Shown: one piece after another, positions 47,704-59,728 of the stretch
Position numbering within the stretch: the stretch's first letter is position 1
Layout: the number at the start of each line of letters is the position of its first letter
Assembly (NCBI GenBank): GCA_027563935.2
Contig: CM050447.1
Span: forward strand, 84,987,461-85,051,460
Direction: 5' to 3'
DNA: 64,000 nucleotides
From: Costus lasius
Taxonomy: Eukaryota; Streptophyta; Magnoliopsida; Zingiberales; Costaceae
Made by a program: the position numbers and the translations under genes
Notes under the pieces: model-generated
The model's database searches: none
What the model was told of the DNA's origin: nothing
Seen by the model: the letters and a program-made list of their open reading frames with translations, nothing else

Positions 47704-50700
47704 ACAAATTTCAATGTGCGATCCCTACTGGAAAGGGAGAAGTTTGCTGGGCCAAACTTCTCAGACTGGTACGGACACCTTAAGATTGTTCTTAAGGCTG
47801 AGAGGAAGCTGTATGTCCTCGAGACGGCTATACCGCCTCAACCCGCTGCGAACGCCGCAAGGGCGGTTCGGGAAGCTTATGAGAAGCATGTCAATGATAG
47901 CATTGATGTCGCTTGCCTTATGCTTGCGTCTATGACGCCAGAGCTTCAGCGTCAGCATGAAGATTTATCTGCTATTGAAATTATAGCAAATCTCAAGATG
48001 TTGTATGCTGCACAGGCAAGGACTGAACGCTATAACTTGACTAAACTTTTCTTTCAGAGCAAACTGACTGAAGGGAGTCCAGTGGGAGCTCACGTACTCA
48101 AGATGATTGGGTACAAGGAGGCTCTAGAGAAACTGGGACACACCATCAATCAGGAGCTTGTTGTAGACATCATCCTGCAGTCTCTCCCGGCCTCTTTTGA
48201 TTCATTCATTATTAATTTTAATATGAACAAAATCGACTGTACGCCGGCAGAGTTACTGAACATGCTCTTGACTACAGAGCAGACTCAGTCTCGTGAGAAG
48301 GGAAAGCCTTCATCCGCTGTCTTGATGATTCCTTCTAGGAACAAGAAGAAGGGGAAGAAGGGCAAAGCCCCTATCAAGAGCTACAACAAGGCTCTAAAAC
48401 AAAAGATAAAGCGGTCGAAGGAATACAGATGTTTCCATTGTGGCCAGCTGGGTCACTGGAAGAAGGACTGTAAAGCGCTCCAAGGAGACAAGAAGGGAAG
48501 CAAGCCTTTCGCTTCTGGCTCAGGTATTTTCGTGACTGAAGTCATGGTATCTTCTTCTTCTATTTCATGGGTGTTGGATACTGCATGTGGAGTTCACATT
48601 TGTTCAAATGTACAGGAACTCAAGAGAAGAAGACAGGTGGGACAGCATGAGGTGGACCTACGAGTAGGAAACGGGGCACGGGTTGCTGCTGTTGCTGTAG
48701 GAGTTTATCACATCTCTTTACCATCTGGTCTTGTATTAGATCTGGACAATTGTTATTTTGTACCGAGCATAACTAAGAATATTATCTCTATTCCTGCTCT
48801 TGTCAGGAAAGGGTTTTCCTTTGAATGCAAAATTTCAAAGTGTTATATTTCTTTTGATAATATTGTTTATGCTACCGGGTCGATTAACAATGGGTTATTC
48901 ATGTTGGACATGGAATGTTCTGTACAACAAATTGATAATAAGAAAGCCAAGTATGCTGATGACAGCACCTTGCTATGGCATAGTCGTTTAGGCCACATTA
49001 ACAAGAAGCGCATTAAGCGGTTGCATGAACATGGACTGCTGGGATCATTCTCCTATGAGGAGCTTGATATATGCAAAGCTTGTTTAATGGGCAAAATGAC
49101 GAAGACTCCTTTTTCCAATAAAGGTCAAAGGGCTTCAGGTTTACTTGACCTCATTCACAGTGATGTGTGTGGGCCATTTAGTAAACATGCCAGAGGTGGC
49201 TATTCATACTTCATTACCTTTACTGATGATTTCAGTAGATATGGCTATGTCTATCTTATGAGACATAAGAGTGAATCTTTTGACAAGTTCAAAGAGTTCA
49301 AAAATGAAGTACAGAATCAGCTAGGCCGAAATATCAAGGCACTTCGTTCTGATCGAGGTAGAGAATACTTGAGTCATGAGTTTATTGACTATCTGAAGGA
49401 GTGTGGGATTATCTCACAGCTCACTCCGCCAGGAACACCGCAATGGAATGGTGTGTCCGAGAGGAGAAATAGAACCTTACTGGATATGGTTCGTTCTATG
49501 ATGAGTCAGGCTACTCTACCTTACTCCTTTTGGGGATTTGCACTGGAAACAGCTGCAAAGGTACTAAACCGAGTGCCATCCAAGGCCGTTTCAAAGGCTC
49601 CATATGAGTTATGGTATGGGAAACAGCCGAGCTTGACATTTATTAAGATCTGGGGTTGCGAAGCTTATGTCAAAAGGCTCGCCTCTGGGAAACTAGAGAG
49701 CAGATCTGAGAAATGTATCTTTGTCGGTTACCCTAAAGAAACTAAGGGTTATTATTTCTATGATCCCAAAGAGAACAAAGTATTTGTTGCTCGGACGGCT
49801 ATTTTTCTTGAGAAGGAATTTCTTCTGCAAGAGGCCAGTGGGAGAGAAATAAAGCTGGATGAGAATCCAGAAGAAGGACAAAGTAGTCAAGCACAGTTGG
49901 ATGAGCCTGAGCCAGTAGATCAGGTTACTGAACAACCTGAGGCTCAGATATCACGGGAACCGCGTAGATCGGGAAGGATCCGTCGACAGCCTGAGCGCTA
50001 TGACGGAGTCTACATCATTGATGATGAACCCCTCACTTATGCGGATGCAGTCAGTGGACCAGAATCAACGAGATGGCTTGAAGCTATGCGAGCCGAGATG
50101 GACTCCATGTCAGATAACCAAGTCTGGGATTTGGTTGATCTGCCTCCGGGAGTAATCCCTATAGGCTGTAAGTGGATCTTCAAAAGGAAGGTTGACATGG
50201 ATGGTAACGTGGTTACCTATAAAGGCAGGCTAGTTGTGAAAGGTTTCAAACAAATCTACGGGATAGATTATGATGAAACTTTCTCTCCTGTAGCCATGTT
50301 CAAGTCTATTCGGATTATTCTCGCGATAGCGGCATATTATGATTATGAGATCTGGCAAATGGATGTGAATACCGCTTTCCTTAATGGAAAACTAGAAGAG
50401 GATGTGTATATGACACAACCTGAAGGTTTCACTAATCCATCAGATCGTCATAAAATATGCAAATTAAAGAAGTCCATTTATGGACTTAAACAAGCATCAA
50501 GAAGCTGGAATATTCGTTTTGATGAATCAATCTGTGAATTTGGTTTCATAAAAAATGAAGATGACCCGTGTGTATATAAGAGGTTTAGTGGGAGCGTGAT
50601 TACTTTCCTAATCCTCTACGTCGATGATATCTTGATCATTGGAAACGATATTCCTGAACTACATGCTGTCAAAGCATGGTTAAGAAAATGTTTCCAGATG

Positions 50701-51600
50701 AAAGATTTAGGAGAAGCAGCCTATGTATTAGGTGTGAAGATCTACAGAGATAGATCTAAGAGGCTTCTCAGGCTGTGCCAGAGTACTTACATCGATAAAG
50801 TCCTAGAGAGATTCCATTTAGAAAATTCTAAAAGAGGATATCTTCTAGTCAGACATGGTCTGAATCTTTCAAAGAGTCAGTGTCCACAAACACAGACTGA
50901 GAAAGATGAAATGGACAATACGCCTTATGCTTCGGCTATTGGGTCTATTATGTATGCGATGTTGTGTACTCGCCCAGACGTCGCTTACGGGTTAAGCATG
51001 ACCAGTCGATTCCAAAGTAATCCAGGAAAGGCACACTGGATTGCGGTCAAGAACATTTTGAAATATCTTCGGAGGACCAAAGATATGTTCTTGATATATG
51101 GAGGTCAGGAAGAACTCAGTATTGAAGGATATACTGACGCTTCGTTCCAGTCTGACCAGGATGATTTCCGATCGCAATCAGGCTATGTTTTTAGCTTGAA
51201 TGGAGGAGCAGTGGTGTGGAAGAGTTTCAAACAATCAATTGTTGCTGATTCCACAACAGAAGCCGAGTATGTTGCAGCCTCAGAAGCATCCTAGGAGGCA
51301 GTGTGGATTCGTAAGTTCGTTCAGGAACTTGGTGTTATTCCTTCGAGTGCAGATCCATTGTTTATCTTCTGTGATAACACTGGAGCAATAGCACAAGCAA
51401 AGGAACCACGGTCGCACCAGAAGTCCAAGCACATACACAGAAGGTTTCACTTGATCCGGGAGATCATTGATCGAGGAGAGATCAAAATCTGCAAGGTTCA
51501 TACAGATGACAATCTAGCTGACCCGCTTACAAAGCCTCTGGCGCAGCAGAAGCATGAGAAGCACTGTAATAATATGGGTTTGAGATTTCTCAACCATTAG
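47704..51600 (+). pseudogene. Copia gag-pol, copy 3, start lost and premature stop
   Basis: The codon at 47704 that is ATG in copies 1 and 2 reads ACA here, so translation has no start in this frame (the next residue usable by alignment is GTG at 47716). The frame is open to TAG at 51292-51294, where both other copies have AAG within EASKEAVW, and then continues to TAG 51598-51600. The stop removes the last 102 residues including the RNase H C-terminus. CCHC, DTACG, HHCC, D,D-35-E and YVDD are all present. The conserved GGEY after the second integrase Asp reads GREY. Small in-frame insertions relative to copy 2 (for example QTQSREK after the capsid region) are seen. Confidence 0.93.
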
Positions 51601-51609
51601 ATTAAGTGC

Positions 51610-51620
51610 AAGTGGGAGAT
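51610..51620 (+). other. Polypurine tract, copy 3
   Basis: AAGTGGGAGAT directly before the 3' LTR. Confidence 0.85.
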
Positions 51621-53314
51621 TGTTGGGGTATGCCCTTAAGGCTAATGTTTGAGGCCTTAGGATTATTTCAGTATCATGTATAAACTCTATATTTATAAAG
51701 GAAATGGTTGTTATTCAGGTTGTTACATTATCTGCTGCAATATGTATACTACTGAATAATGTCTCAATGCTGTTCAGCTTGGCTGACATGCAGTATTGTC
51801 CTTAGTCGAGATATCTTGGTGAACATGAGACAGCTTTGATATGATTGAGACTAATATGTGTTCTAATCTTATAGGATGCTTTGAGCATGGAATAAGATGT
51901 AGACTCATGGGTACATTGGATGTACTGGACAGACCCTACTTAGGATATTCGATTGCTTGTCACAATGTGAATAATCCTTATATGCAAACAAGTGGCATAT
52001 TTCCTCTGACTTGAGATCACTTGTGTTTCTAAATGATGATTGGCATTGTTTTGAGGTAGTTCAATATCATTTGAAACATAATGGTTATAGACTATCTTGG
52101 ATAATGAACATGAGTCATGTTAGGGCGCTAGTGATAGATATAGGATTGCCGTCTCCTTGTTTGGAGTGTGATGTTCTGTTGGGGCCCCCTGGATGAGATG
52201 ATTGAGAAAGTGTATGGCCATACCCAGATGACTATGTTCATCTGATCAAATCATTCTCATCATATTGGAATTACAGGCTTGACACGCTTGTCCAATAAGA
52301 ACATCCAGTGGCAAAGGAAACACATATGTCAAGTGACTTGGGTTCACACTTGTGCTGTGGTTTGGGTGTAGTCTTGGAAGACTCTTTCCTTTATATCGGG
52401 AGACAGTGATGTGTTGCTAGATACCCCTCACTGATCATGATAACGTAAGTTATTGTTACCGACATTTAAAGGAAACCCTTAGGGTCGCACAATTTGATGA
52501 TATGGCTTACTTAAGTCAGATCGTGTGGACTGAATTGTTTTGGTTCAGTTTAATGGGATTTAAACTCTGATTGTAAGTGAGATCTGGTCTGATCATGTTT
52601 GATTGATTAGGGCTTGAGATCGGTAAGCTTCGATCGAGAGAATTGATGCTAGATCGATGAGATCAAGAGCATCAAGAGATGAATGGTTAGATCTTGAGCC
52701 TTATGGTTTAATATGATCTAGACCAATGCTTGGTTTGATTTGGTCTTTAAACCAAATGAGATTGAACCAGTTCATCAAGTGAACGCTTGGTTCAAAGAGG
52801 AGAATGTTGCGACTTGTTCACTTGGTGTGAACGGTTGAACACATTGAGGGTTTACTATTTTTGGAAGTTATGTTTCCAAAATAGAAAACACGCCTCACGT
52901 TCGAGAGCATTGCTCTATTCTCGCTCGCATCTTCCTCTTGTCGCCTCTCTCCTCTCGTGTGGTGAGTCTTGACGCTCAAGGAGGATTCGGCCTAGCCAAG
53001 AGATCATCTCATCTTCCCTTCAAGCGATCAGGAGACTTGGAGATCCTTGCTAGCACAAGGAACGACAAGGAGAAAGCCATTTCTCATCTTGTGTGCGGCA
53101 CCTTTGGAGGAGAGCCACATTGCCCTCTAGCTTCCAAGGCACCATCCAAGCAATGGCTATGGTATGATCCCTTGTCGATCTTTGCAATCTTTTAACAAGT
53201 TGATCTTATGTTCATGCATGCGATCTTAGAAACCCTAGATTCCGCTTTGCGATAAATTATACATATGCGCCTATTAGGGTTTCGCCCCCCCCCCCCCCCT
53301 TTTAGGGATTTTCA
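51621..53314 (+). repeat. 3' LTR of Copia copy 3
   Basis: As the 5' LTR, with about 13 substitutions and a run of 15 C (53285-53299) where the 5' LTR has 12. Confidence 0.95.
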
Positions 53315-53319
53315 CTACA

Positions 53320-55365
53320 CAGGGGGAGTGCAATTCTGAACAAGTTAAGGCAATTGGGAACTATAATGGAAGACCTCAGAATGACCCATACTAGAGTACT
53401 TACAACCCTGGTTGGAGGAACCATCTCAATCTTTCTTGGAAGAGTGATCAAAATCAAAGTCAAGCACCCCAGAACAACAATCGACGACCCTCTAATTTTC
53501 AATCAAGACAGTATAACCAACCTCCAGCACCCTAGAAGTCTAACTTAGAGGTCATGATGGAGAACTTCATTGCCTCGCAGGCAAAACAGAATGAAAAATT
53601 CCTACAACAATTAGAGAAACAAGATGACAATTTTAGGCAGTAATTCTGACATGTAAATGAGTCTATTAAGAATATCAATTCCGAGATGGAGTCTATGAAG
53701 ACTCATCAGAGGATGTTGGAAACTTAGATAGCTCAGCAGGCTAGCTCTTCAAGCAGGCCTACAGGCAGATTACCAGGAAAACCAGAGGTGAACCCATGTG
53801 AGTATTGCAATGCTATTACCACACGCAGTGGGAAATAGTTGGAAGAACCTAGAGCACCAGATGTTACACAAGATTCAGAGGAGCAAAATGTTGAATCTAC
53901 AGAAGAAGAGGAAAGAGAAGGAGAAATAAATGTGCAAGAAAAGGAGCAGGAACCAGTGTATACACCACCACCTCCCTACAAACCACCAGTACCTTTTCCT
54001 CAGAGATTGGCAAAATCTAAGATTGATAAGTAGTTTGAAAAATTTTTAAAAGTACTCAAAAAGCTTTGCATCAACATACCCTTCACCGACGCTCTATCCT
54101 AGATGCCTTCTTACGCCAAGTTCTTGAAGGAAATTTTGTCCAACAAGAGAAAGTTGGAGGAGCATAGAACGGTCGCACTCACAGAGGAGTGCAACGCTAT
54201 AATCTAGAACAAGCTGCCACCTAAGCTTAAAGACCTAGGGAGTTTTTCTATTCCCTATTTGATTGGTAGTATGTCTATTGACCGTGCTCTATGTGATTTA
54301 GGGGCCAGTGTCAGCTTGATGCCACACTCTGTTTGTAAAAAGCTAGACATTGGAGATTTGAAGCCCACTTCTGTTTCACTTCAATTAGCTGACCGCTCTG
54401 TTCGACATCCAGTAGGTATTTTAGAGGATGTGCCCATTAAGGTCGGTAAGTTTTTTATTCCTCTTGATTTTGTTGTCCTCGAGATGGAGGAAGACTATAG
54501 GCTTCCTATAATCTTAGGTCGCCCCTTTTTGGCGACTGCTGGTGCAAATATTGATGTCAAAAATGGGAAGCTAACTTTTAAGATAGGTGGGGATTCTATT
54601 GATTTTGATCTGACAGAAAATCTAAAGAAGCCTTCTTTTGTAGGATCTTGTTGCAGTGTAGAAGTCTTGGAAGACACTTCACCGATGACTATTAATTCCA
54701 AGATAGAGAAAGATCCACTTGAAGTATGCTTTATCAAAGGTGATGATAGTGATGGAGGAAAGAGGTATGAATTTAAAACTCTCCCAAGTTACCTCAGGTA
54801 TGAATTTCTTGGAGAGAACTCTACTTTTCCTGTATTTATTAATGCAAATCTTTAGGCATCTCAAACTACAAAGAACTCATCTTATAATGGATCTTGTTGT
54901 GATATTAGTACTGTGAATGATATTTTGATTGATGTGCATAAATTATTTGCTGAACATTCTGACTCTAAAAGTTATACTTTTGTAGATTGTATTGTGAATT
55001 CTAATGATAAAGGATGTCAGCTTAATGTGGAGGAGACAAATTTACTTTCGAAGAAGCAGAAAATTCAGAGGAAGAAACGAAAAAGAAAGGAAGGGTTGAA
55101 ATTATTTGACGAAGATAAGGGAACGAAGAAATTTTTTGCTAAAGTGAAACACTATTTTAGGGATAAGCCTTGTATATTCAGAGATCAAAGAAAAAAAACA
55201 AGGAAAGCATACAGATACGATTCAAGCAGCCGTTACTTGATCAGGGTTGATTTTGGTCGAGCTAGCGACGTTAAAATTAGCGCTTCTTGGGAGGCAACCC
55301 AAGCACTATCTCTCTTTTTCATTCTGAGTTTTTATTTTTGTGTTATTTTACTTTTTGGTAGATAG
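53320..55365 (+). pseudogene. Gypsy gag C-terminus and aspartic protease, many stops
   Basis: Continues the gag frame of 43282-44232 in exact register. No frameshift occurs through 54855, yet ten stops interrupt it: TAG at 53392, 53533, 53725, 53836, 54031, 54100, 54205 and 54853, TAA at 53641, TGA at 53647. In the conserved parts the expected residue is Gln (or Arg for TGA). Seen: NPGWRNH of late gag, TRSGK, KKLCINIPF and MPSYAKFLKEILSNKRKLEE, then the protease with CDLGASVSLMP (catalytic Asp at 54295-54297) and ILGRPFLATAGA. After the protease comes a Lys-rich tail and then a GGAGGCAACCCAAGC word (55290-55304) usual near the 3' end of this group's coding region. No reverse transcriptase or integrase exists, so the element was non-autonomous. 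Confidence 0.88.
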
Positions 55366-55394
55366 GTTAGTTATTTTCTTTTGGAAGTTATGCT

Positions 55395-57076
55395 TGTAAG
55401 GGTCCCCTTCAAGGGGGAGCGAAACCCTAGATAGGCGCATAACAAAAATTCGAGCGGAAGCAAGGGTTTCTCTAGATCTTTTGCATGTCATATGATCAAC
55501 TTTCATGAACTAGTATAGATCAGAAGAGATTCATACCATGGCCATCGCTTTGATGGAGCTTTGGAAGAAGATCGCAAAAGGGCTTTCCTCCGAAGGTACC
55601 GCACACAAGAAGATAGATGGCGCCTCCTTGTTGATCCTTGTGCTAGCAAAGATCTTCAAGTCTCCTTGTCGAATGGAAGGGAGGAGGAGATGTTTTTCTT
55701 GGCCGAGAGCTCCTTGTCGTCAACCCCCTTCGATCACACGAGAGTGTATCCGTCAAGAGGAAGAGGCGACAATTAGTGAAGAGAAGTGAACGTGAGGCGT
55801 TGAGAAGCTATTTTGGAAACCGCCACTTCCAAAAATAGCAAGACTTCACTTCATGCGTTGATGCGTTCACCCAAGTGAACCGAACGCATATGCTTCTCCC
55901 CTTTGAACCATGCGCTCACGTATGAGCCGGTTCATATTGGTTTGGTTCAAAAACAAATCAAGCCAAGCCTTTAGTCCAGATCAAATTAAACCCTAAGGTT
56001 CCAGATCTGACCGTTCATCTCTTGATGTTCCTGATCTCACCGATCTAGAATCATCTCTCTCGATCGAAGCTTACCGATCTCAAGTCCTAATCAATCAAAC
56101 ATGATCAGACCAGATCTCACTTACAATCAGAGTTTAAATCCCTTTAAACTGAACCAAAACAATTCAGTCCACACGATCTGACATGAGTAAGCCATATCAT
56201 CAAATTGTGCGACCCTAAGGGTTTCCTTTAAATGTCGGTAACGATAACTTACGTTATCACGATCAGTGAGGGGTATCTAGCAACACATCACTGTCTCCCG
56301 ATATAAAGGAAAGAGTCTTCCAAGACTACACCCAAACCACAGCACAAGTGTGAATCCACTTCACGAGGCATACATGATTCCTTTGCCACTGGATGTTCCT
56401 ATTGGACAAGCGTGTCAAGCCTGTAGCTCCAATATGATGAGCATGATTAGATCAGATGAACATAGTCACCTGGGTATGGCCATACACTTTCTCAATCATC
56501 TCATTCGGGGGGGCCCCTTTAGAACATCACACTCCTTAAACAAGGAGACGGCAATCCTATATCTATCACTAGTGTCCTAACCTGACTCATGATCATTATC
56601 CAAGATAGTCTATAACCATTATGTTTCAAATGATATTGAACTACCTCAAAACAATGACAATCATCATTTAGAAACACAAGTGATCTCAAGTCAGAGGACA
56701 TGTGCCACTTGTTGCAAACAAGGATTATTCACATTGTGACAAGCAATGAATATCCTAGTAGGGTCTGTCCAGTACATCCAATGTACCCATGAGTCTACAT
56801 CTTATTCCATGCTCGAAGCATCCTATAAGATTAGAACACATATTAGTCTCAATCATATCAAGGCTGTCTCATGTTCACCAAGATATCTCGACTAAGGACA
56901 TAGAGCATGTCAGCCTAGCTGAACAGCATTGAGACATTATTCAGAAGTACACTTATTGCAGCAGACAATGTAACAAACTGAATAACAACCATTGCCTTTA
57001 TAAACATAAGAGTTTATACATGATACTGATAGAATCCCAAGGCCTCAAACATTAGCCTTAAGGGCATACCCCAACA
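55395..57076 (-). mobile_element. Solo LTR of the Copia family, reverse
   Basis: Full-length LTR (1682 bp) in reverse complement, ending CCCCAACA, with perfect target duplication ATGCT (55390-55394 and 57077-57081). It sits in the 3' untranslated part of the Gypsy element. Its LTR 3' end carries the GCTCCCCCTTGAAGGGGACC palindrome also found in the copy 1 leader. Confidence 0.93.
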
Positions 57077-57081
57077 ATGCT

Positions 57082-57645
57082 ATGAATCTTATATGATGCT
57101 TTTAGAATAGTTTTCCCTTTTGATCATTATTTATATTTTGTGTAGGAGCTTTGTGATGCGTGTACCAAGAGGAGGACAGCTCTGAGGAGGATAGTTCGGG
57201 CGATACTACGAACGAGTGGCGCTTTGTGAGTTGAAGTCAAAAATAAAAAGTATGTGTCTTTGTGGATACATGCCATCTTCACAAAAACAAACAAAATGCA
57301 TAAAAAAAGAAAAAAAATTATGTGTGGAAAAAGATCTTGGAGACCTAATTCCTGTAAACAAAAGCCATGATAGATTTAAATTGATACTGGGTGAAATCAT
57401 GAAATTGAAAAATCTATTTATTATATGGTTGCAAAGTTTTATTTGATTGAGTTGTGAATCTAGAAAATTGAGTTCTAAGGATGATATGTTTACTTGAAAT
57501 TTTGTAAATCAATTAATACAATTTTTCATTGACATGTTGTATTTTAGAAATTTATTGAGCATGAGAAAGTTATTCTTTCAATCAAATTTTGATTTCAAAT
57601 TTTGATTTTTGCTTGAGGAGAAGCAAGGTTTGAGCCTTATGTGTT
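57082..57645 (+). mobile_element. 3' untranslated part and polypurine region of the Gypsy element
   Basis: Non-coding, AT-rich. It ends with GCTTGAGGAGAAGCAAGGTT (57611-57630) and a further 15 bases before the LTR, the same motif as at about 1590 in the other Gypsy remnant. Confidence 0.6.
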
Positions 57646-59537
57646 TGATGACACCGAAATATGTAGTATATTTTGCATCATTTTAGATATCTTTTCATAC
57701 TAAATCGAGGATCTTTTTACTTGTTTTTATGATAAATCCATCCAATATTGCAAAGTCTACTTATATTTATGTTTTTCACATTTTTCAGGCAAAAAGGCAC
57801 TATTTTAGGCGTTTTCAAGCAAAATCAAATATATGGAAGAGTTCTCATCATCAAGAGGAGATCACCCAAGAAATTTCACGTAAATCGGAGCAAGCCAGCA
57901 AATTACGGTAGTGCCGTAATCTATTTTACGGTACCGTAATTCCAAATGGTACGGTAAAATCCGAACACTGCCGTAATTTGTGAAGATTTCCGAACAGAAA
58001 TATTTCCTGATTTTACGGTACCCGGCCGTAAGCAATATTACGGTACCGTATTTCGGATTGCATCAGAACAGAAACCTTAGCCGATTTTATGGTACCAGCC
58101 GTAAGGGATTTCACTACCGTATTTTCCAGCCGTTTCAGAACAGAGAGTTCAGCAAAGTTTACGGCACTGACCGCAAACTATTTTATGGGCCGTATTTTCT
58201 GAGACGACATCAGCACAGAAGACTCAAGAGATTTTATGGCACCAGTCGTAAACAACTACACTGCCGTAAAATCGGTTTTGAACGCGACGCCCAGGTCAAT
58301 GTCCACGCCCGATCCTTGCGGAGATGATGACGGTCGATCCAGAGCTTAAAACAAAAGACCGTAAGATGAGAAAAGGGAGCTTGGGACGAGAGGATTAGCT
58401 AGACACCAAAAGCCCCAAACTTGGTTTACTGTCGAGGGAGAATTCGGAGTACACGCCACCGCCTAGGGTTTCGCAACCACGCTCGATCCAGACGATCTCC
58501 GGCCATGATTCTTCTACTGAAGCATCGCCTGGTGAAGGAGACGACGTGCCAGAAGTTTCAGATCGAAAGAAGACAAATTGGATGAGAAATTAGAGGAAGA
58601 AGGATCGCCACTACTGTTCACCGCCTTCTTTTGCAAAATACGGCTGTGAAATACTTCACAGTCGTGCCGTATTTTCTAAAAACTCTTCCTATTGTTGATT
58701 TTCGATTTTCTGAAATTATGGAATATTGTATTTCCTTCACCATGCTAGCTTAAATTACTCTTGGGACATGGGGGAGTAGTTCACTTGATTTTTAATGATT
58801 AGATAACTTCTTTCTCACTATTTCGTTGCATTTAATCTTAGCATGATGATTTTGCTCTTGTGATAATTGTGCTTAGACTCTCTATAGATCCATGTTACTA
58901 ATTATGTTCTTAGAATTTTCGCTATTGACTGAAAGGTAATTGCTTGAGAATTTGAAATCCTAGAATTCCATGTTAGGATCCCTTCCTTAGGTTAGATCTA
59001 ATTTGATCCGTTCTAGTAGATTAATTGCCATGATTATAACATGTATCTATAGATCGAGTCTAATTGTCAAACGTGGAGATCTTGTGCGAAAGCAAGGATC
59101 AGAATGTTGGAGATCCAAGAGTAAAACTAGTGTCGAGACTCGGATGCACGAAAGTGATCCTTGAGTTCATTGTTTGATAATTTACTTATCTTCAGCGTTG
59201 GGACAAATCTTGCGCGAAAGCGAAGACAAATCCCTATACGGTTGTTTGCACGAAAGTGAAACAATCCTTTTATTAAGTGAATTACATCTTCATCATGATA
59301 AAATTGAACTGACGAAATCCTTATTCATATCTAGTCATAAAAGTTAAAATGAACGAAACCCTAGTCCCAGCTTTTCTCTCCGATAATTCCGTTTTAGTTT
59401 CTGTTTGCTATTTTCACTACTTCGATTTGCCTAAATAGAAAGAAATCAGCTATTTGGTATTCAATAACATAGGTCTCTGTGGGTTCGATATCTTAATTAT
59501 TACTTCGCGTATCCGTGCACTTGCGGAGAAAACAACA
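57646..59537 (+). mobile_element. Gypsy LTR, subfamily A, complete
   Basis: TGATGACACC...CAACA, 1892 bp. A polypurine region precedes it and an Athila-like interior follows it, so it serves both as 3' LTR of the element on the left and, apparently, 5' LTR of another on the right. The palindrome cluster lies at 57902-58280: TTACGGTACCGTAA (57926-57939), TACGGTACCGTA (58039-58050), ATTACGG/CCGTAAT (57902-57920) and others spaced about 75 bases apart. A 10-bp hairpin lies at 58641-58664. Confidence 0.85.
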
Positions 59538-59728
59538 AGTGTGGTGACCGAACAAATATTTAGAGCCGTATCAGGGGGTGACAAGTTGCTGTGCGCCATT
59601 ACCTAGGTTTTGGCTGCGACTTTAAGAATAAGTTTAGTTTACCTACTTGTTGGGATACAACAGGCGCCCAACCGAAAGGCCGTGGTATCCAGGCGGCATT
59701 GTTCGCAACCTGTCTTTGACTCTTCCAC
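59538..59728 (+). mobile_element. Start of an Athila-like Gypsy interior
   Basis: The sequence begins AAGTGTGGTGACCGAACAAA, in the place where LTR A at the window start is followed by the tRNA-Asp primer site. The word TGGTGACCG may be a different primer site. The last part appears to be coding in the same frame as the ORF after 63585. Confidence 0.4.

Larger units (their letters stand above)
44233..53314 (+). mobile_element. Copia copy 3, full-length, inactive (9082 bp)
   Basis: The LTRs are 44233-45923 (1691 bp) and 51621-53314 (1694 bp), with target duplication CTACA (44228-44232 and 53315-53319). I count about 13 substitutions plus a 3-base difference in a poly-C run between the LTRs, so it is the oldest of the three copies. 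Its coding region has lost the start codon and gained a stop. It interrupts the gag of a Gypsy element whose frame resumes exactly at 53320. Confidence 0.95.

Noticed and set aside
53320..54855. TAG read as Gln (recoding or readthrough) in the Gypsy frame
   Set aside because: TGA and TAA stops also occur in place of Arg and Gln, and the Copia and SCPL frames in the window use TAG or TAA as ordinary ends. C-to-T decay explains all cases more simply.
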